Assembly: GCA_964493125.1 (NCBI GenBank)
Contig: CAZBMS010000008.1
Coordinates: 1-41,897, forward strand
Length of the DNA: 41,897 nucleotides
Source: QGNO01 sp964493125
GTDB taxonomy: Bacteria > Chloroflexota > Dehalococcoidia > Lucifugimonadales > QGNO01
Direction: 5' to 3'
Made by a program: the position numbers and the translations under genes
Part shown: positions 16,870 to 25,436 of the stretch, one piece after another
Numbering within the stretch: the first letter of the stretch is position 1
How the letters are laid out: each line of letters starts with the position of its first letter
Notes under the pieces: model-generated
The model's database searches: none
The model's input: the letters and a program-made list of their open reading frames with translations, nothing else
What the model was told of the DNA's origin: nothing

Positions 16870-17271
16870 ATGTCACTCACGTTAAAAGAAGCGAATCAGA
16901 TAATTGAAGCGGCAATAGCTAAAGCTGAAGAGCTCGGGATAAAAATTAATGTCGCTGTGTGCGATGGCGGTGGTAGGCTCCAGGCGTTTTCAAGAATGGA
17001 CGGCGCCGCCTGGGCGGGCATGTACGGCTCTCAAGGCAAGGCAGTGGCTTCCGCTGCGACAGGTAGGGCCAGCGGGGAGTTGCAGGAACGAGCGGATGCA
17101 CCGATCTATCGAGGCATAGTTTTAGCTGAAGGTGGTCATATGATTTTGAGCAAAGGAGCGCTTCCGATCGTACGCGCGCAAGAGATTATCGGGGCATGTG
17201 GAGTTGGAGGAGGGACCGCTGATGAGGATGAGGTGTGTGCCGCAGCGGGCTTAGCTGCTATAAGTGGTTAG
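16870..17271 (+). CDS. GlcG/HbpS family protein (DUF336)
   Basis: A 133-residue single-domain protein of the GlcG/HbpS (DUF336) family: small alpha/beta proteins found in glycolate, propanediol and other catabolic operons, with heme binding shown for the Streptomyces HbpS member. The N-terminal LTLKEANQIIEAAIAKAEELG, the VAVCDGGGRLQAFSRMDGA strand-turn and the closing GACGVGGGTADEDEVCAAAG are family hallmarks. There is no signal peptide, so it is a cytoplasmic form. GAGGT lies seven bases before the ATG. It is the first gene of an apparent operon with the SDR (26 bases on) and the amidohydrolase. Its role there is unknown and may be that of an accessory or sensory protein. Confidence 0.87.
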   Translation: MSLTLKEANQIIEAAIAKAEELGIKINVAVCDGGGRLQAFSRMDGAAWAGMYGSQGKAVASAATGRASGELQERADAPIYRGIVLAEGGHMILSKGALPIVRAQEIIGACGVGGGTADEDEVCAAAGLAAISG

Positions 17272-17297
17272 GAATATAGGTTAATAAGGAGCAGAAC

Positions 17298-18083
17298 ATG
17301 GGAGAACGCTTGCAAGGAAAGGTAGCAATTATTACTGGATCGGCCACAGGCATTGGGCGGGCTGGATCCATTTTATTTGCCAATGAAGGAGCGAAAGTGG
17401 TAGTAGCGGACCGTAATGACAGAGCAGGCGAAGAAACTGCTGCTTTGATAAGAAATGCTGGAGGTGATGCTGTTTTTGCACACACCGATGTTTCAAAGTC
17501 TGAGCAAGTTCAGAACATGGTTGCCACCGCTTTGGATAAATATGGCAAAGTGGACATCCTTGTAAATGGTGCGGGAATCCTAATAAGAACCCAATCTCGT
17601 TTAGCTGATATATCAGATATGGAATGGGACCTATCGCTGAACACAAATCTAAGAGGAGTGTTCTATGGGTGTAAATATACGATACCGCATATGTTGGAAA
17701 GAGGTGGCTCAATAGTTAACATCTCATCAGTCGCAGGAATTGGCCCTACACCTATGGCGGCATCGTACGGTGTAAGTAAGGCTGGGGTAATAAATCTTAC
17801 TTTAACTGCCGCTCGCGAATATGCGGAGAATGGGATTAGGGCCAATGCGATAGTCCCTGGGTTGGTGGATACTCCTCAAGCTAGGGGAAGTACTGGAAGC
17901 ACAGAAAGGTTTGATCAGCGGGCCTCAGAGGTGGCATTAGGACGTGCAGGTCAGCCAGAAGACATAGCTAATCTGATGCTTTTCCTTGCTTCAGACGATT
18001 CATCTTTTATTACAGGTGGTGCTTATGTTATTGATGGAGGTGGAACGGTTTCTAGTTGGGCTGATTTGCGAAGGGAGCAGTAA
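17298..18083 (+). CDS. Short-chain dehydrogenase/reductase (SDR)
   Basis: A 261-residue classical SDR oxidoreductase that interconverts an alcohol and a carbonyl group with NAD(P). Seen motifs are TGSATGIG (13-20) for the cofactor, a VVVADRN strand whose Asp favours NAD over NADP, the NGAG motif (90-93), Ser in NISSVAG (about 144) and the catalytic Tyr157/Lys161 in SYGVSKAG. The C-terminal SSFITGGAYVIDGGG is also typical. The ATG follows AAGGAG at about seven bases. It stands between the GlcG-family gene and an amidohydrolase whose start follows its stop by two bases, so the three are probably one operon. Confidence 0.9.
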   Translation: MGERLQGKVAIITGSATGIGRAGSILFANEGAKVVVADRNDRAGEETAALIRNAGGDAVFAHTDVSKSEQVQNMVATALDKYGKVDILVNGAGILIRTQSRLADISDMEWDLSLNTNLRGVFYGCKYTIPHMLERGGSIVNISSVAGIGPTPMAASYGVSKAGVINLTLTAAREYAENGIRANAIVPGLVDTPQARGSTGSTERFDQRASEVALGRAGQPEDIANLMLFLASDDSSFITGGAYVIDGGGTVSSWADLRREQ

Positions 18084-18085
18084 CC

Positions 18086-19465
18086 TTGGCGGCGATAGTT
18101 ATAGCAAACACCACCGTAGTTTCAGGGAATTCTGAAAGATCGGTTTACTATGATTCAAACATAGTAGTAGAAGATGGTTTGATTAGGGAGATAAGCCAGG
18201 ATGGAGATATTTCGTCTAACTACAGCGGAGCTGAAGTGATAGACGGCAGAGACAAGGCGGTTTTCCCTGGTTTCATTAATTGTCATGCTCACATTACCGC
18301 AACTATTGATAGGGGAATCACTGACGACTTCGGATTTCCTTTTCCGTTCAGATTCCCAGAGAACGTAAGAAATTTAATCAGCCAAGAAGAGCTTTCCGTA
18401 TTTGCAATGCTTGGAGCCATTGAGTGTATTCGTACGGGGAGTACTGGAGTAGTAGAAGTCGCTAGTGGTATTGAGCGTTACGCTGAAGAGATAGTTAGCA
18501 CAGGATTACGGTGGTTCTTGGCAGAATGCGGTGGGGACGCTGTGGTAGGACCCGGATATAAGCCTGGTGAACCCGTCACCGAATTTTCTGATGCGCAAAG
18601 AGAGAAGGTGCTAGAAAATTCGTTTGGACTGTTCGAAAAATGGGACGGTCATGACAACGGTCGTATCACATTTATGACTGGGACGACTTTGGTTGAAACT
18701 AGCTCACCTAGGCTGCTTTCTGAGATCAGGCAATTATCTGAACGAGTTGGGTGCGCATATACGATTCATCTAAACCAAAGTCGATTGGAAGTAAATACAG
18801 CCTTGGCAATGCATGGTAAGAGGCCAGCACAGTATCTTGCCGATAGTGATTTTCTAAGCCCACGGCTACTCGCTGCACATGTACGTTATCCGAATGACGA
18901 TGAGATAAGACTCCTCGGAGAAAACAAAGTCGCTATATCTCATCAACCCGCGATGGCTGCGAGGCGTGGAGTGATTCCTCCGATTCCTTCACTTAGGGAT
19001 GCTGGATGCACAATTTCTATGGGTACTGATAACAACACACAGGACATGGTGCAGGCGATGAGGATTGGTATGTTTACGGAACGCATTATTCGGGATGATG
19101 CTGCTAGCCCCCAGCCTGAAGATGTGTTGGATATGGCTACTATGGGAAGTGCTACTGCTCTTGGAAAGGAGAAGATGATAGGCTCCTTAGAGGTGGGGAA
19201 GAAGGCCGACTTGTTCATTGTGGACAAGATGAGAGCTAACTTATCTCCAAACATGCGAGTAGTGTCGTCTTTTGTAAATAATGGACAAGCATCGGATATA
19301 GGATCCGTTATGGTAGATGGAAAATTTATAATGCGCGAAGGCAAAATACTCACTGTTGATGAAGAGAGAATAGTACGAGACGCAGACGAAATAGGCAGGC
19401 GTGCTTGGAGACGTTTAGTTGAGAAGTATCCAAACGTCGTATTCCCAGTAGATTTAGCGCCCTAA
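18086..19465 (+). CDS. Amidohydrolase (ATZ/TRZ-type, COG0402)
   Basis: A 459-residue metal-dependent hydrolase. The metal ligands are NCHAHI (His67, His69), TIHLNQSR (His228), LAAHVRY (His265) and SMGTDNN (Asp315), the set found in cytosine deaminase/atrazine chlorohydrolase relatives. GSLEVGKKADLFIVD marks the C-terminal composite domain. The TTG start at 18086 is supported by AAGGGAG eight bases upstream and by its position two bases after the SDR stop, indicating translational coupling. The probable sequence is hydrolysis or deamination of a ring or amide, coupled to SDR oxidation, but the substrate is unknown. It converges on the amidase gene, with a small hairpin between the stops. Confidence 0.87.
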   Translation: MAAIVIANTTVVSGNSERSVYYDSNIVVEDGLIREISQDGDISSNYSGAEVIDGRDKAVFPGFINCHAHITATIDRGITDDFGFPFPFRFPENVRNLISQEELSVFAMLGAIECIRTGSTGVVEVASGIERYAEEIVSTGLRWFLAECGGDAVVGPGYKPGEPVTEFSDAQREKVLENSFGLFEKWDGHDNGRITFMTGTTLVETSSPRLLSEIRQLSERVGCAYTIHLNQSRLEVNTALAMHGKRPAQYLADSDFLSPRLLAAHVRYPNDDEIRLLGENKVAISHQPAMAARRGVIPPIPSLRDAGCTISMGTDNNTQDMVQAMRIGMFTERIIRDDAASPQPEDVLDMATMGSATALGKEKMIGSLEVGKKADLFIVDKMRANLSPNMRVVSSFVNNGQASDIGSVMVDGKFIMREGKILTVDEERIVRDADEIGRRAWRRLVEKYPNVVFPVDLAP

Positions 19466-19480
19466 CAAACTTGTTTGGGC
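19459..19480. repeat. Small hairpin between convergent genes
   Basis: CAAAC/GTTTG (19466-19470 and 19473-19477) is flanked by GCC/GGC, separated on the left by a bulge that includes part of the amidohydrolase stop. The symmetry would let it serve both strands, but no U-rich tract follows on either, so it is only a possible weak bidirectional terminator. Confidence 0.25.
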
Positions 19481-19489
19481 ATAATGATG

Positions 19490-20917
19490 TCAAGAATGGT
19501 CTGATAGAGGTAATTTGGGTCTGACACTACTAAACTTGGTAGCATTCTCAAAAGCTCTTGCTATTTGCAACACTTGAAAGTCTTCCCGATATTTTCCTAC
19601 TATCTGCAAACCCAAAGGGAGCCCATTTTTTGAAAATCCTGCAGGTATTGAGATTGCTGGTAGTCCCGTTACCGTTATTGCATAGCATGGTGCCATCCAC
19701 TCGATGTAGTTTTTCAGAGACACGCCATTAATTTCACTAATATATTCCTGGTCTATAGAGAAAGGCCAAACACTTGTTACTGGACAGAGCAAGAAGTCAT
19801 AGTCGTCCATGAAATCCACGATTCTTTTGTGAAGCATGCCTCTTTTATTTTCTGCTTCAGCAATATCCGTTCCCGAAAGCGTTAGACCCGATTCAGTGTT
19901 CCAAATAACGGTTTTCTTCAATTTGTCCCGGTGATTTTCAAGATGAGATTTGTGTTCGAATGCGAATTGGTATGCTCGGATGGTTTCGAAAATTTCATCT
20001 GCGTCTGTTAGGTTTGGGCTGGCATTCTCTATTTTGCAGCCCATGTCACTAAATATCTGGATTTGATTTTCCAGTTGTTCGACTATTGTCGGGTCAATGG
20101 GATAGCCGCCTAAATCGGGGCTCCATGCTAATTTGGCACCTCGTAAATCCTTCATTAAAGGGTGTAGGAATTGTTCTCCAGATTCAGGTAAGGACATTGG
20201 GCATCTTGGATCAGGTCCTGCGAGCACGGAAAGCTGTAAACTTAAATCTTCCACTGTTCTCGCCATTGGCCCAGCCACAGAGAATGAGTTGAAAGCTAAT
20301 CCGGTAGGGTAGTTTGGTACGCGACCTATCGATGTTCGCATCCCCACGACATTGGACCAAGCTGCAGGATTTCTGAGTGAGCCACCTAGGTCTCCGCCAC
20401 TCGCTATGGGTATCATGCCACATGCTAGAGATACCGCAGATCCTCCGCTACTGCCACCGCAGGTCTTAGTTAGATCATAAGGATTCAAAGTTGTTCCAAA
20501 TACGGAGTTAAATGTTTGTGAGCCCGCACCAAATTCTGGCGTGTTAGTTTTACCGATTACAATTGCTCCAGCCTTTTTATACCTTTCCACAATCAAATCA
20601 TCGTAATCGGGGATCCAATCAGCGTAGATTGGCGATCCTTTTGTAGTGCGAATCCCTTTTGTTGGAGAGAGATCCTTAATTCCAACTGGAAGTCCATATA
20701 GCGGGCCAGGATTGATGCCTTCGCCCAGCTTATGGTCTAATTTTTTCGCATATTCCCTAGCTCTTTCATCATCGAGCGTGCAGAAGGCATTTACTGTGGG
20801 ATTAACGTCCTGAATTTGCGTCAAGTGGGCTTCAAGTACCTCAAGCACGGATACTTCACGAGAACGAATTTTCCCAATCAACTCAGTTGCCGTTTGAAAT
20901 AAAAGTTCGTTAGTCAT
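19490..20917 (-). CDS. Amidase signature family hydrolase (GatA-like)
   Basis: A 475-residue amidase of the amidase-signature family. The Ser-cisSer-Lys triad is clear: Lys81 in VGIKDLS, the cis-Ser near 156 in CGGSSGGSA, and the nucleophile Ser180 in SGGDLGGSLRNPA. The C-terminal ITVTGLPAISIPAGFSKNGLPLGLQIVGK is characteristic. Although related to GatA of the amidotransferase, there is no gatB or gatC beside it, so a free-standing catabolic amidase is more likely. The ATG follows AGGA at about seven bases. It is a cytoplasmic enzyme; the gene is alone on the minus strand with an alpha/beta hydrolase 69 bases upstream, which suggests a two-gene unit. Confidence 0.88.
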   Translation of the reverse strand: MTNELLFQTATELIGKIRSREVSVLEVLEAHLTQIQDVNPTVNAFCTLDDERAREYAKKLDHKLGEGINPGPLYGLPVGIKDLSPTKGIRTTKGSPIYADWIPDYDDLIVERYKKAGAIVIGKTNTPEFGAGSQTFNSVFGTTLNPYDLTKTCGGSSGGSAVSLACGMIPIASGGDLGGSLRNPAAWSNVVGMRTSIGRVPNYPTGLAFNSFSVAGPMARTVEDLSLQLSVLAGPDPRCPMSLPESGEQFLHPLMKDLRGAKLAWSPDLGGYPIDPTIVEQLENQIQIFSDMGCKIENASPNLTDADEIFETIRAYQFAFEHKSHLENHRDKLKKTVIWNTESGLTLSGTDIAEAENKRGMLHKRIVDFMDDYDFLLCPVTSVWPFSIDQEYISEINGVSLKNYIEWMAPCYAITVTGLPAISIPAGFSKNGLPLGLQIVGKYREDFQVLQIARAFENATKFSSVRPKLPLSDHS

Positions 20918-20986
20918 AAAAAGTCCTGTTCTTAATGTTTTTTGTTAAACCTCAATTGAATCTCCGCTTACCGCAATTCTACTGCA

Positions 20987-21850
20987 TTAAAGAGGATTCA
21001 TAACCCCACTATCTACAAATTGCCAAATCTCTTTTTCAAGTCTTTCTGGTTGTTCTTGGGGAATGAAATGCCCGGTACCCTCAAAAATTACGTGATTAAA
21101 GCTGGGAGCTATCGTTCTCAGTTGCTGCAGAGGGGCGCTAGATTCAGGGTGCCTTGCTTTGTTCTCGCTAGTGATCAGGTGAATAGGGAAATCTATAAGT
21201 TCTAGCAATTCGTTGAGATTATCTGGTGCCTGAGCCGCTGTAAATTCTGCCTCTATTTCTGGTGTACACTTCAACTCTATTTGCCCATCAGGCAATTCCT
21301 CGGTTCCAAAGTTGATGTACTCCCATAGAATCTCGGTTTTCCAATATTTGAATACTGGGGCCTTGGAATATCTATCAAAGATGGTTTGCCGATCAGGCCA
21401 AGTCGATCTACGACCACGCGCGATTCTAGCAGCTGCGCTACGGTCATCGTGGCTGCCTTTTTCTGGATTCGGGACCGGTATACCAGGCTCTATTAATATT
21501 GCGCCACGTATCCGATCTCTAACTAAAGCTCCACCCAGAGTCGCCACTACAGCTCCTCGGGAGTGGCCGACAAGGAGCACATCATTAAGATCTAACGATT
21601 CAATGAATCTTTTCAGATCCGGCGCGACTTCATCCCAGCCATATTTACCAGGTTTGTCAGAGGCACCATGGCCTCGAAGGTCCATTGCTATTACGCGAAA
21701 ATGTGAAGCTAGTGCATTAGCGGTCAACCGCCAGACTTGAGCACAAAGACCTCTCCCATGAAGTAACAGCACAGGAGGACCGTTGCCGCTCCACTCCAAA
21801 TAGTGGAATTGCAGGTCTCCAGTGTCTACGAATTTGCTTTGCGGCTCCAA
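20987..21850 (-). CDS. Alpha/beta hydrolase
   Basis: A 287-residue single-domain alpha/beta hydrolase. The oxyanion motif LLHGRGLCAQVW and the nucleophile elbow VGHSRGAVVA (Ser about 97) are present, as is the terminal His in GTGHFIPQEQPE. The cap region between about 130 and 220 has an extra helical insert. It could be an ester, lactone or C-C bond hydrolase; the family is too broad to name a substrate. The start is a TTG at 21850 with GGAGG four bases upstream, and no ATG or other good start is found nearby. It lies upstream of the amidase on the same strand and is divergent from the nitroreductase. Confidence 0.82.
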   Translation of the reverse strand: MEPQSKFVDTGDLQFHYLEWSGNGPPVLLLHGRGLCAQVWRLTANALASHFRVIAMDLRGHGASDKPGKYGWDEVAPDLKRFIESLDLNDVLLVGHSRGAVVATLGGALVRDRIRGAILIEPGIPVPNPEKGSHDDRSAAARIARGRRSTWPDRQTIFDRYSKAPVFKYWKTEILWEYINFGTEELPDGQIELKCTPEIEAEFTAAQAPDNLNELLELIDFPIHLITSENKARHPESSAPLQQLRTIAPSFNHVIFEGTGHFIPQEQPERLEKEIWQFVDSGVMNPL

Positions 21851-21925
21851 GAGCCCTCCGAACTAAGATTGTGGATTATAGTAACATAGGCAAACAGGTT
21901 TCTAGACTGATAAGGAGCTAGTTTT

Positions 21926-22522
21926 ATGGAAAACTTTGCTGTGACTACCTATCCAGTAATTTCGGTTATAGCGAATCGTTGGAGCCCCCGTTCTTTCGAT
22001 CCGAAAAGACTTTTGGACAAAGACACAATAGGGTCACTTTTTGAGGCAGCACGGTGGGCCCCATCGGCATCAAACGAACAACCTTGGCGATACTTGATCG
22101 GGGTTAATTTCAATGAAGAGCACCGAGCCATACTAGGCTGTATCTCAGAAAGCAACGGTCGTTGGGCACAGAATGCGCCCCTATTAATAATTGCAGTAGG
22201 CAAGACTACCAGAAATGACCGGCCCAATAGGCATTTTGCTCATGACGTGGGACTTTCCCTTGAGAACCTTTTCCTGCAGGCGATCGGCATGGGTTTGCAT
22301 TGCCACTATATGGCTGGCTTTTCAGTTGATAAGGCACGGGATACGCTAGGGATACCTGAGGGCTTTGAGCCGATTACTGCGGCGGCCGTAGGCTACAAAG
22401 GCTCTCCTGATCTCCTCTCTGATGACTTGAAAGAACGTGAACAACAAGGCAGGGAGCGGAAGGCGTTCTCAGATTTCGTATTTAGTGGAAATTGGGAACA
22501 TCCATTTCCTGAATTATTGTAA
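21926..22522 (+). CDS. Nitroreductase family flavoprotein
   Basis: A 198-residue FMN-dependent oxidoreductase of the nitroreductase family. The N-terminal RWSPRSFDPKRLLDKDTI followed by ARWAPSASNEQPWRYLIG is the FMN-binding start, and DVGLSLENLFLQAIGMGLHCHYM with the later VGYKGSPDLL completes the fold. Such enzymes use NAD(P)H to reduce nitro groups, quinones or enals, or act as dehydrogenases. AAGGAG lies about eight bases before the ATG. It is divergent from the alpha/beta hydrolase and precedes the ureohydrolase by 35 bases, so the last two are likely cotranscribed. No membrane or export signals are present. Confidence 0.88.
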   Translation: MENFAVTTYPVISVIANRWSPRSFDPKRLLDKDTIGSLFEAARWAPSASNEQPWRYLIGVNFNEEHRAILGCISESNGRWAQNAPLLIIAVGKTTRNDRPNRHFAHDVGLSLENLFLQAIGMGLHCHYMAGFSVDKARDTLGIPEGFEPITAAAVGYKGSPDLLSDDLKEREQQGRERKAFSDFVFSGNWEHPFPELL

Positions 22523-22557
22523 AAGCATAAATGTAATCTATATGTGAGTAGTGGTGT

Positions 22558-23544
22558 ATGTCAGATCGTTCGAGTGATGAAGAGCAGGTTTCCTTTGTGG
22601 GAATACCGACGTTTATACACGCGCCATTTGTTCGGTCATTTGTGGAACTTCAGCAAGAAGGGGCAGATGTTGCCATAGTCGGCGCTCCAGCGGAAATGGT
22701 AATCAATCGTCCTGGGGCCAGGTTTGGTCCGAGGGCGATTCGGCAAGCAGGGTACGTTGAGTCCCCAAATGACTATGTTTATCATATGGAACTTGAAGTT
22801 TATCCTACGCGCGTGCTGAAAATAGTGGATTATGGAGATGCCGCTTGTACGCCATTGTCAATTGAGCTTAGTCACAAAGCTATCAAATCGAAGGTTTCCG
22901 AAGTGTTGAAGGCTGGAGCTAAGCCTTTAGTACTTGGAGGCGACCATTCCATTACTTTGCCAGTCGGCACTGCGATTGCCGAGCGATATGGCTTCGGTGA
23001 AGTCGGCATGATCCATTTTGATGCACATGCAGATACATGGGACTCTATATACGGGGCGACTGTGTCTCACGGAAGTCCGATGAGAAGATTGATTGAAAGT
23101 GGAGCTATCCCTGGGAAGAACTTTGTGCAGGTTGGATTACGAGGGTATTCCCACGATGAGGAGCTATTAGATTGGATGAGAGATCAGGGAATGCAATCGC
23201 ATCGAATGTCGGACATCGAACAGCGAGGATTTGATGTGGTACTAAATGATGCGATTGCACAGGCGCTGGATGGGCCTGAAAATATTTATCTTTCTGTGGA
23301 TATAGATGTCCTTGATCCAGCTTTCGCTCCAGGTACTGGCACTCCGGAACCTGGAGGCCTCACGAGCCAACAGTTACTGCGTGCGATAAGGAGGATTGCG
23401 TCCTCGGTAAATTTGGTAGGAATGGATATAGTAGAAGTTTCGCCTCCTTATGATGGACCGGCCGGGCTGGCAGCCGAAGCTGCTCACCGGGTAGCTCTGG
23501 AGGCAATTAGCTCTCTCGCGTGGCGTAAGAAGAACAAGAAGTGA
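22558..23544 (+). CDS. Ureohydrolase (agmatinase/arginase family)
   Basis: A 328-residue binuclear manganese hydrolase that releases urea from a guanidino compound. All metal motifs are present: GGDHSIT (His130), HFDAHADTWD (Asp155, His157, Asp159) and SVDIDVLDPAFAPGTGTPEPGG (Asp248, Asp250). The last block is standard for agmatinase-like members. Candidate substrates in the family are agmatine, guanidinobutyrate, guanidinopropionate and related guanidino acids; the specificity loop does not settle it. The ribosome binding site is weak. In a window rich in amide and ureide hydrolases this gene fits nitrogen scavenging from guanidino compounds. No urease genes are seen in the window to use the urea. 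Confidence 0.88.
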   Translation: MSDRSSDEEQVSFVGIPTFIHAPFVRSFVELQQEGADVAIVGAPAEMVINRPGARFGPRAIRQAGYVESPNDYVYHMELEVYPTRVLKIVDYGDAACTPLSIELSHKAIKSKVSEVLKAGAKPLVLGGDHSITLPVGTAIAERYGFGEVGMIHFDAHADTWDSIYGATVSHGSPMRRLIESGAIPGKNFVQVGLRGYSHDEELLDWMRDQGMQSHRMSDIEQRGFDVVLNDAIAQALDGPENIYLSVDIDVLDPAFAPGTGTPEPGGLTSQQLLRAIRRIASSVNLVGMDIVEVSPPYDGPAGLAAEAAHRVALEAISSLAWRKKNKK

Positions 23545-23580
23545 GACAGTCTACTGGTTATTTCCCCAATTATTCACATG

Positions 23581-23586
23581 TATAAT
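23581..23586 (+). promoter_or_regulatory. Candidate -10 box for the ABC exporter operon
   Basis: A perfect TATAAT at 23581-23586 is preceded directly by ATG; the -35 region at 17 bases (TTATTT) is a weak match. Transcription from here would leave about 50 untranslated bases before the ATP-binding subunit. Confidence 0.42.
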
Positions 23587-23644
23587 TCGCGGAAGCTAGT
23601 TTTTATGTTTAAATTAATCGAAAATCTAGAGAAGAGATAGATTT

Positions 23645-24535
23645 ATGGTGGCAGCAATCAGCCTAGACAAGCTAACCAAGTATTATGGAACCCAGCGAGG
23701 GGTTATTGACTTGAATTTGGAAGTTCCCGCAGGGATTGTGTTTGGATATCTGGGTCCGAACGGTGCGGGCAAGACTACGACGATGCGGATTCTTCTTGAT
23801 TTGATTAGGCCAACCACGGGCTCTGCAAAGATTTTTGGGATCTCGCCCCAAACAGAGTCTGTGGATGCGCGGAGGCAGATTGGCTATCTTCCAGCGGACC
23901 CTGCCTTGTATGAAAACCTTACGGGGGCCGAGCTACTGACATTCTTGGCAAATCTAAAAGGTGGTGTAGAGCCGATCAAGATTAAGTTGCTTGCAGATCG
24001 ACTCGAGAGTGATCTTTCTAGGAAAATAGGCACTCTTTCTCACGGAAACCGACAAAAAATCGCCATAATACGTGCTTTTATGCACGAGCCCCAACTCCTC
24101 ATTTTAGATGAACCTACCAACGGATTAGATCCGCTTATGCAGCAGGAATTTGTCAGGATTGTTAAGGAAGTGAAATCTTCCGGGAGAACCGTATTTCTCT
24201 CTTCACATATAATCCCTGAGGTAGAGGAGATTTGCGATAGAGTTGCCGTGATACGAGAAGGTAGGCTGATCGCGATAGACGATGTGTCTGCCTTGAAGGC
24301 TAGAAGTGTTAGGCGGCTTCAGGCAAGAGTTGCTGAAAAGATACCTCTAAACGCATTCGACAACATAGAAGGAGTGCGAAACGTTGTGATCTCTGAGGTC
24401 GGAGTGGCTTGCGATGTGAGTGGGTCGCTCGATCAGTTTATTAAGGCGGTGGCTAAGTTTGAAGTCTTCGATATGAATATTCAGGAGCCTACTTTAGAAG
24501 ATGAGTTCTTTGCAATGTATGAAGGTGATTCATAA
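23645..24535 (+). CDS. ABC-2 type transporter, ATP-binding subunit
   Basis: A 296-residue ATPase of a drug- or lipid-exporter class ABC system. Walker A GPNGAGKTT (37-45), the signature loop LSHGNRQK, Walker B LLILDEPTNGLDP and the switch His in FLSSHIIPE are complete. The C-terminal 70 residues form a regulatory-type extension. The stop TAA is followed immediately by the ATG of the permease, so the two are translationally coupled. The complex would be a homodimer of this subunit with the permease at the inner membrane. The direction is probably export; the substrate is unknown. Confidence 0.93.
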   Translation: MVAAISLDKLTKYYGTQRGVIDLNLEVPAGIVFGYLGPNGAGKTTTMRILLDLIRPTTGSAKIFGISPQTESVDARRQIGYLPADPALYENLTGAELLTFLANLKGGVEPIKIKLLADRLESDLSRKIGTLSHGNRQKIAIIRAFMHEPQLLILDEPTNGLDPLMQQEFVRIVKEVKSSGRTVFLSSHIIPEVEEICDRVAVIREGRLIAIDDVSALKARSVRRLQARVAEKIPLNAFDNIEGVRNVVISEVGVACDVSGSLDQFIKAVAKFEVFDMNIQEPTLEDEFFAMYEGDS

Positions 24536-25339
24536 ATGCTACTTTCCAGCGTTTTTTTTAAGTCGTTAAGAGACAGACGCATGAGCATGTTGTTTTGGTT
24601 ACTGGGAGTCAGCTTACTCGCTGTCTTATTCGTTTCGATTTTTCCATTATTTTCCGAAAACGACTCCTTGCAACAGTTCGCCGATACCATGGACAAAGAC
24701 ATGATAGCGATTTTCGGCATTGAAGAACTGGATTACTCAACGGGCGATGGGTTTTTGAATTCAGAACTTTTCGGGTTCATGTTGCCAATATTGCTGATAG
24801 TGTTTGCCATCGGTTTGGGTAGTGCTTCAATAGCGGGAGAAGAGGACAAACGGACTATAGAGATCCTTATATCCGAGCCCATTCAAAGGTCAAGACTAAT
24901 ATTGGAAAAGTATGCATTTATGGTAGTAGGGATTGGAATGCTTGGACTGATGGTCTGGATATCAGTTGCATGTGCAGCCCTGGTATTTTCTGTGAGTGTG
25001 AGTCTTGTAAATCTTGCCGCTGCAATCTTGAGCTGTGCATTTCTTGCAATGGTATTTGGCTCACTATCGTTTGGGGTTGGGTCAATTACCGGTAAGCGAG
25101 GTCTGAGTATTGCGGTTGGATCAGCCACAGCTGCAGGAACTTTTGTACTCAACGCTATATCAGCTTTGGTGGATTCCCTAGAGCCAGCGAAATGGATTTC
25201 CCCGTTCTATTACTATTCAAGTAACCAACCTATGATGAATGGATTGGACTTATTGCATGTCGCTGTGCTGGTGGCATTGTGTAGTGTGGCATTTGTGATT
25301 GGGTACGTGGCTTACCAACGCCGTGACCTGCGTTTGTAG
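24536..25339 (+). CDS. ABC-2 type transporter, permease subunit
   Basis: A 267-residue membrane protein with six hydrophobic segments: one near the N-terminus (about 18-40), four through the centre and one at the C-terminal end. The soluble loop after the first segment and the GEEDKRTIEILISEPIQRSRL element after the second (the coupling region) are typical of ABC-2 permeases that move antibiotics, lipids or sodium. It starts directly after the stop of the ATP-binding subunit with no spacer. A hairpin just past its end may close the transcript. Confidence 0.9.
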   Translation: MLLSSVFFKSLRDRRMSMLFWLLGVSLLAVLFVSIFPLFSENDSLQQFADTMDKDMIAIFGIEELDYSTGDGFLNSELFGFMLPILLIVFAIGLGSASIAGEEDKRTIEILISEPIQRSRLILEKYAFMVVGIGMLGLMVWISVACAALVFSVSVSLVNLAAAILSCAFLAMVFGSLSFGVGSITGKRGLSIAVGSATAAGTFVLNAISALVDSLEPAKWISPFYYYSSNQPMMNGLDLLHVAVLVALCSVAFVIGYVAYQRRDLRL

Positions 25340-25349
25340 CAGTAATAAT

Positions 25350-25375
25350 GTCTACCAGATATAACCTTGGTAGGC
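25350..25375 (+). terminator. Possible terminator hairpin after the ABC exporter genes
   Basis: GTCTACCA (25350-25357) can pair with TGGTAGGC (25368-25375), giving an eight-base stem with one G-U pair around a ten-base loop. Only a short T-rich stretch follows (ATGTTTG). It lies between the permease stop and the next promoter, which is where a terminator would be expected. Confidence 0.4.
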
Positions 25376-25379
25376 ATGT

Positions 25380-25408
25380 TTGACAGGATTCAGTTACCTG
25401 CATATGAT
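25380..25408 (+). promoter_or_regulatory. Near-consensus sigma-70 promoter of the deacetylase-amidohydrolase operon
   Basis: TTGACA (25380-25385) and TATGAT (25403-25408) are separated by exactly 17 bases. The -35 box is perfect and the -10 matches five of six positions. Transcription would begin near 25415, about 20 bases before the GTG start with its GGAGG site. This is the best-looking promoter in the accessory part of the window. Confidence 0.65.
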
Positions 25409-25436
25409 CCCACCCAAGCTAAGGATGGAGGAGTAG

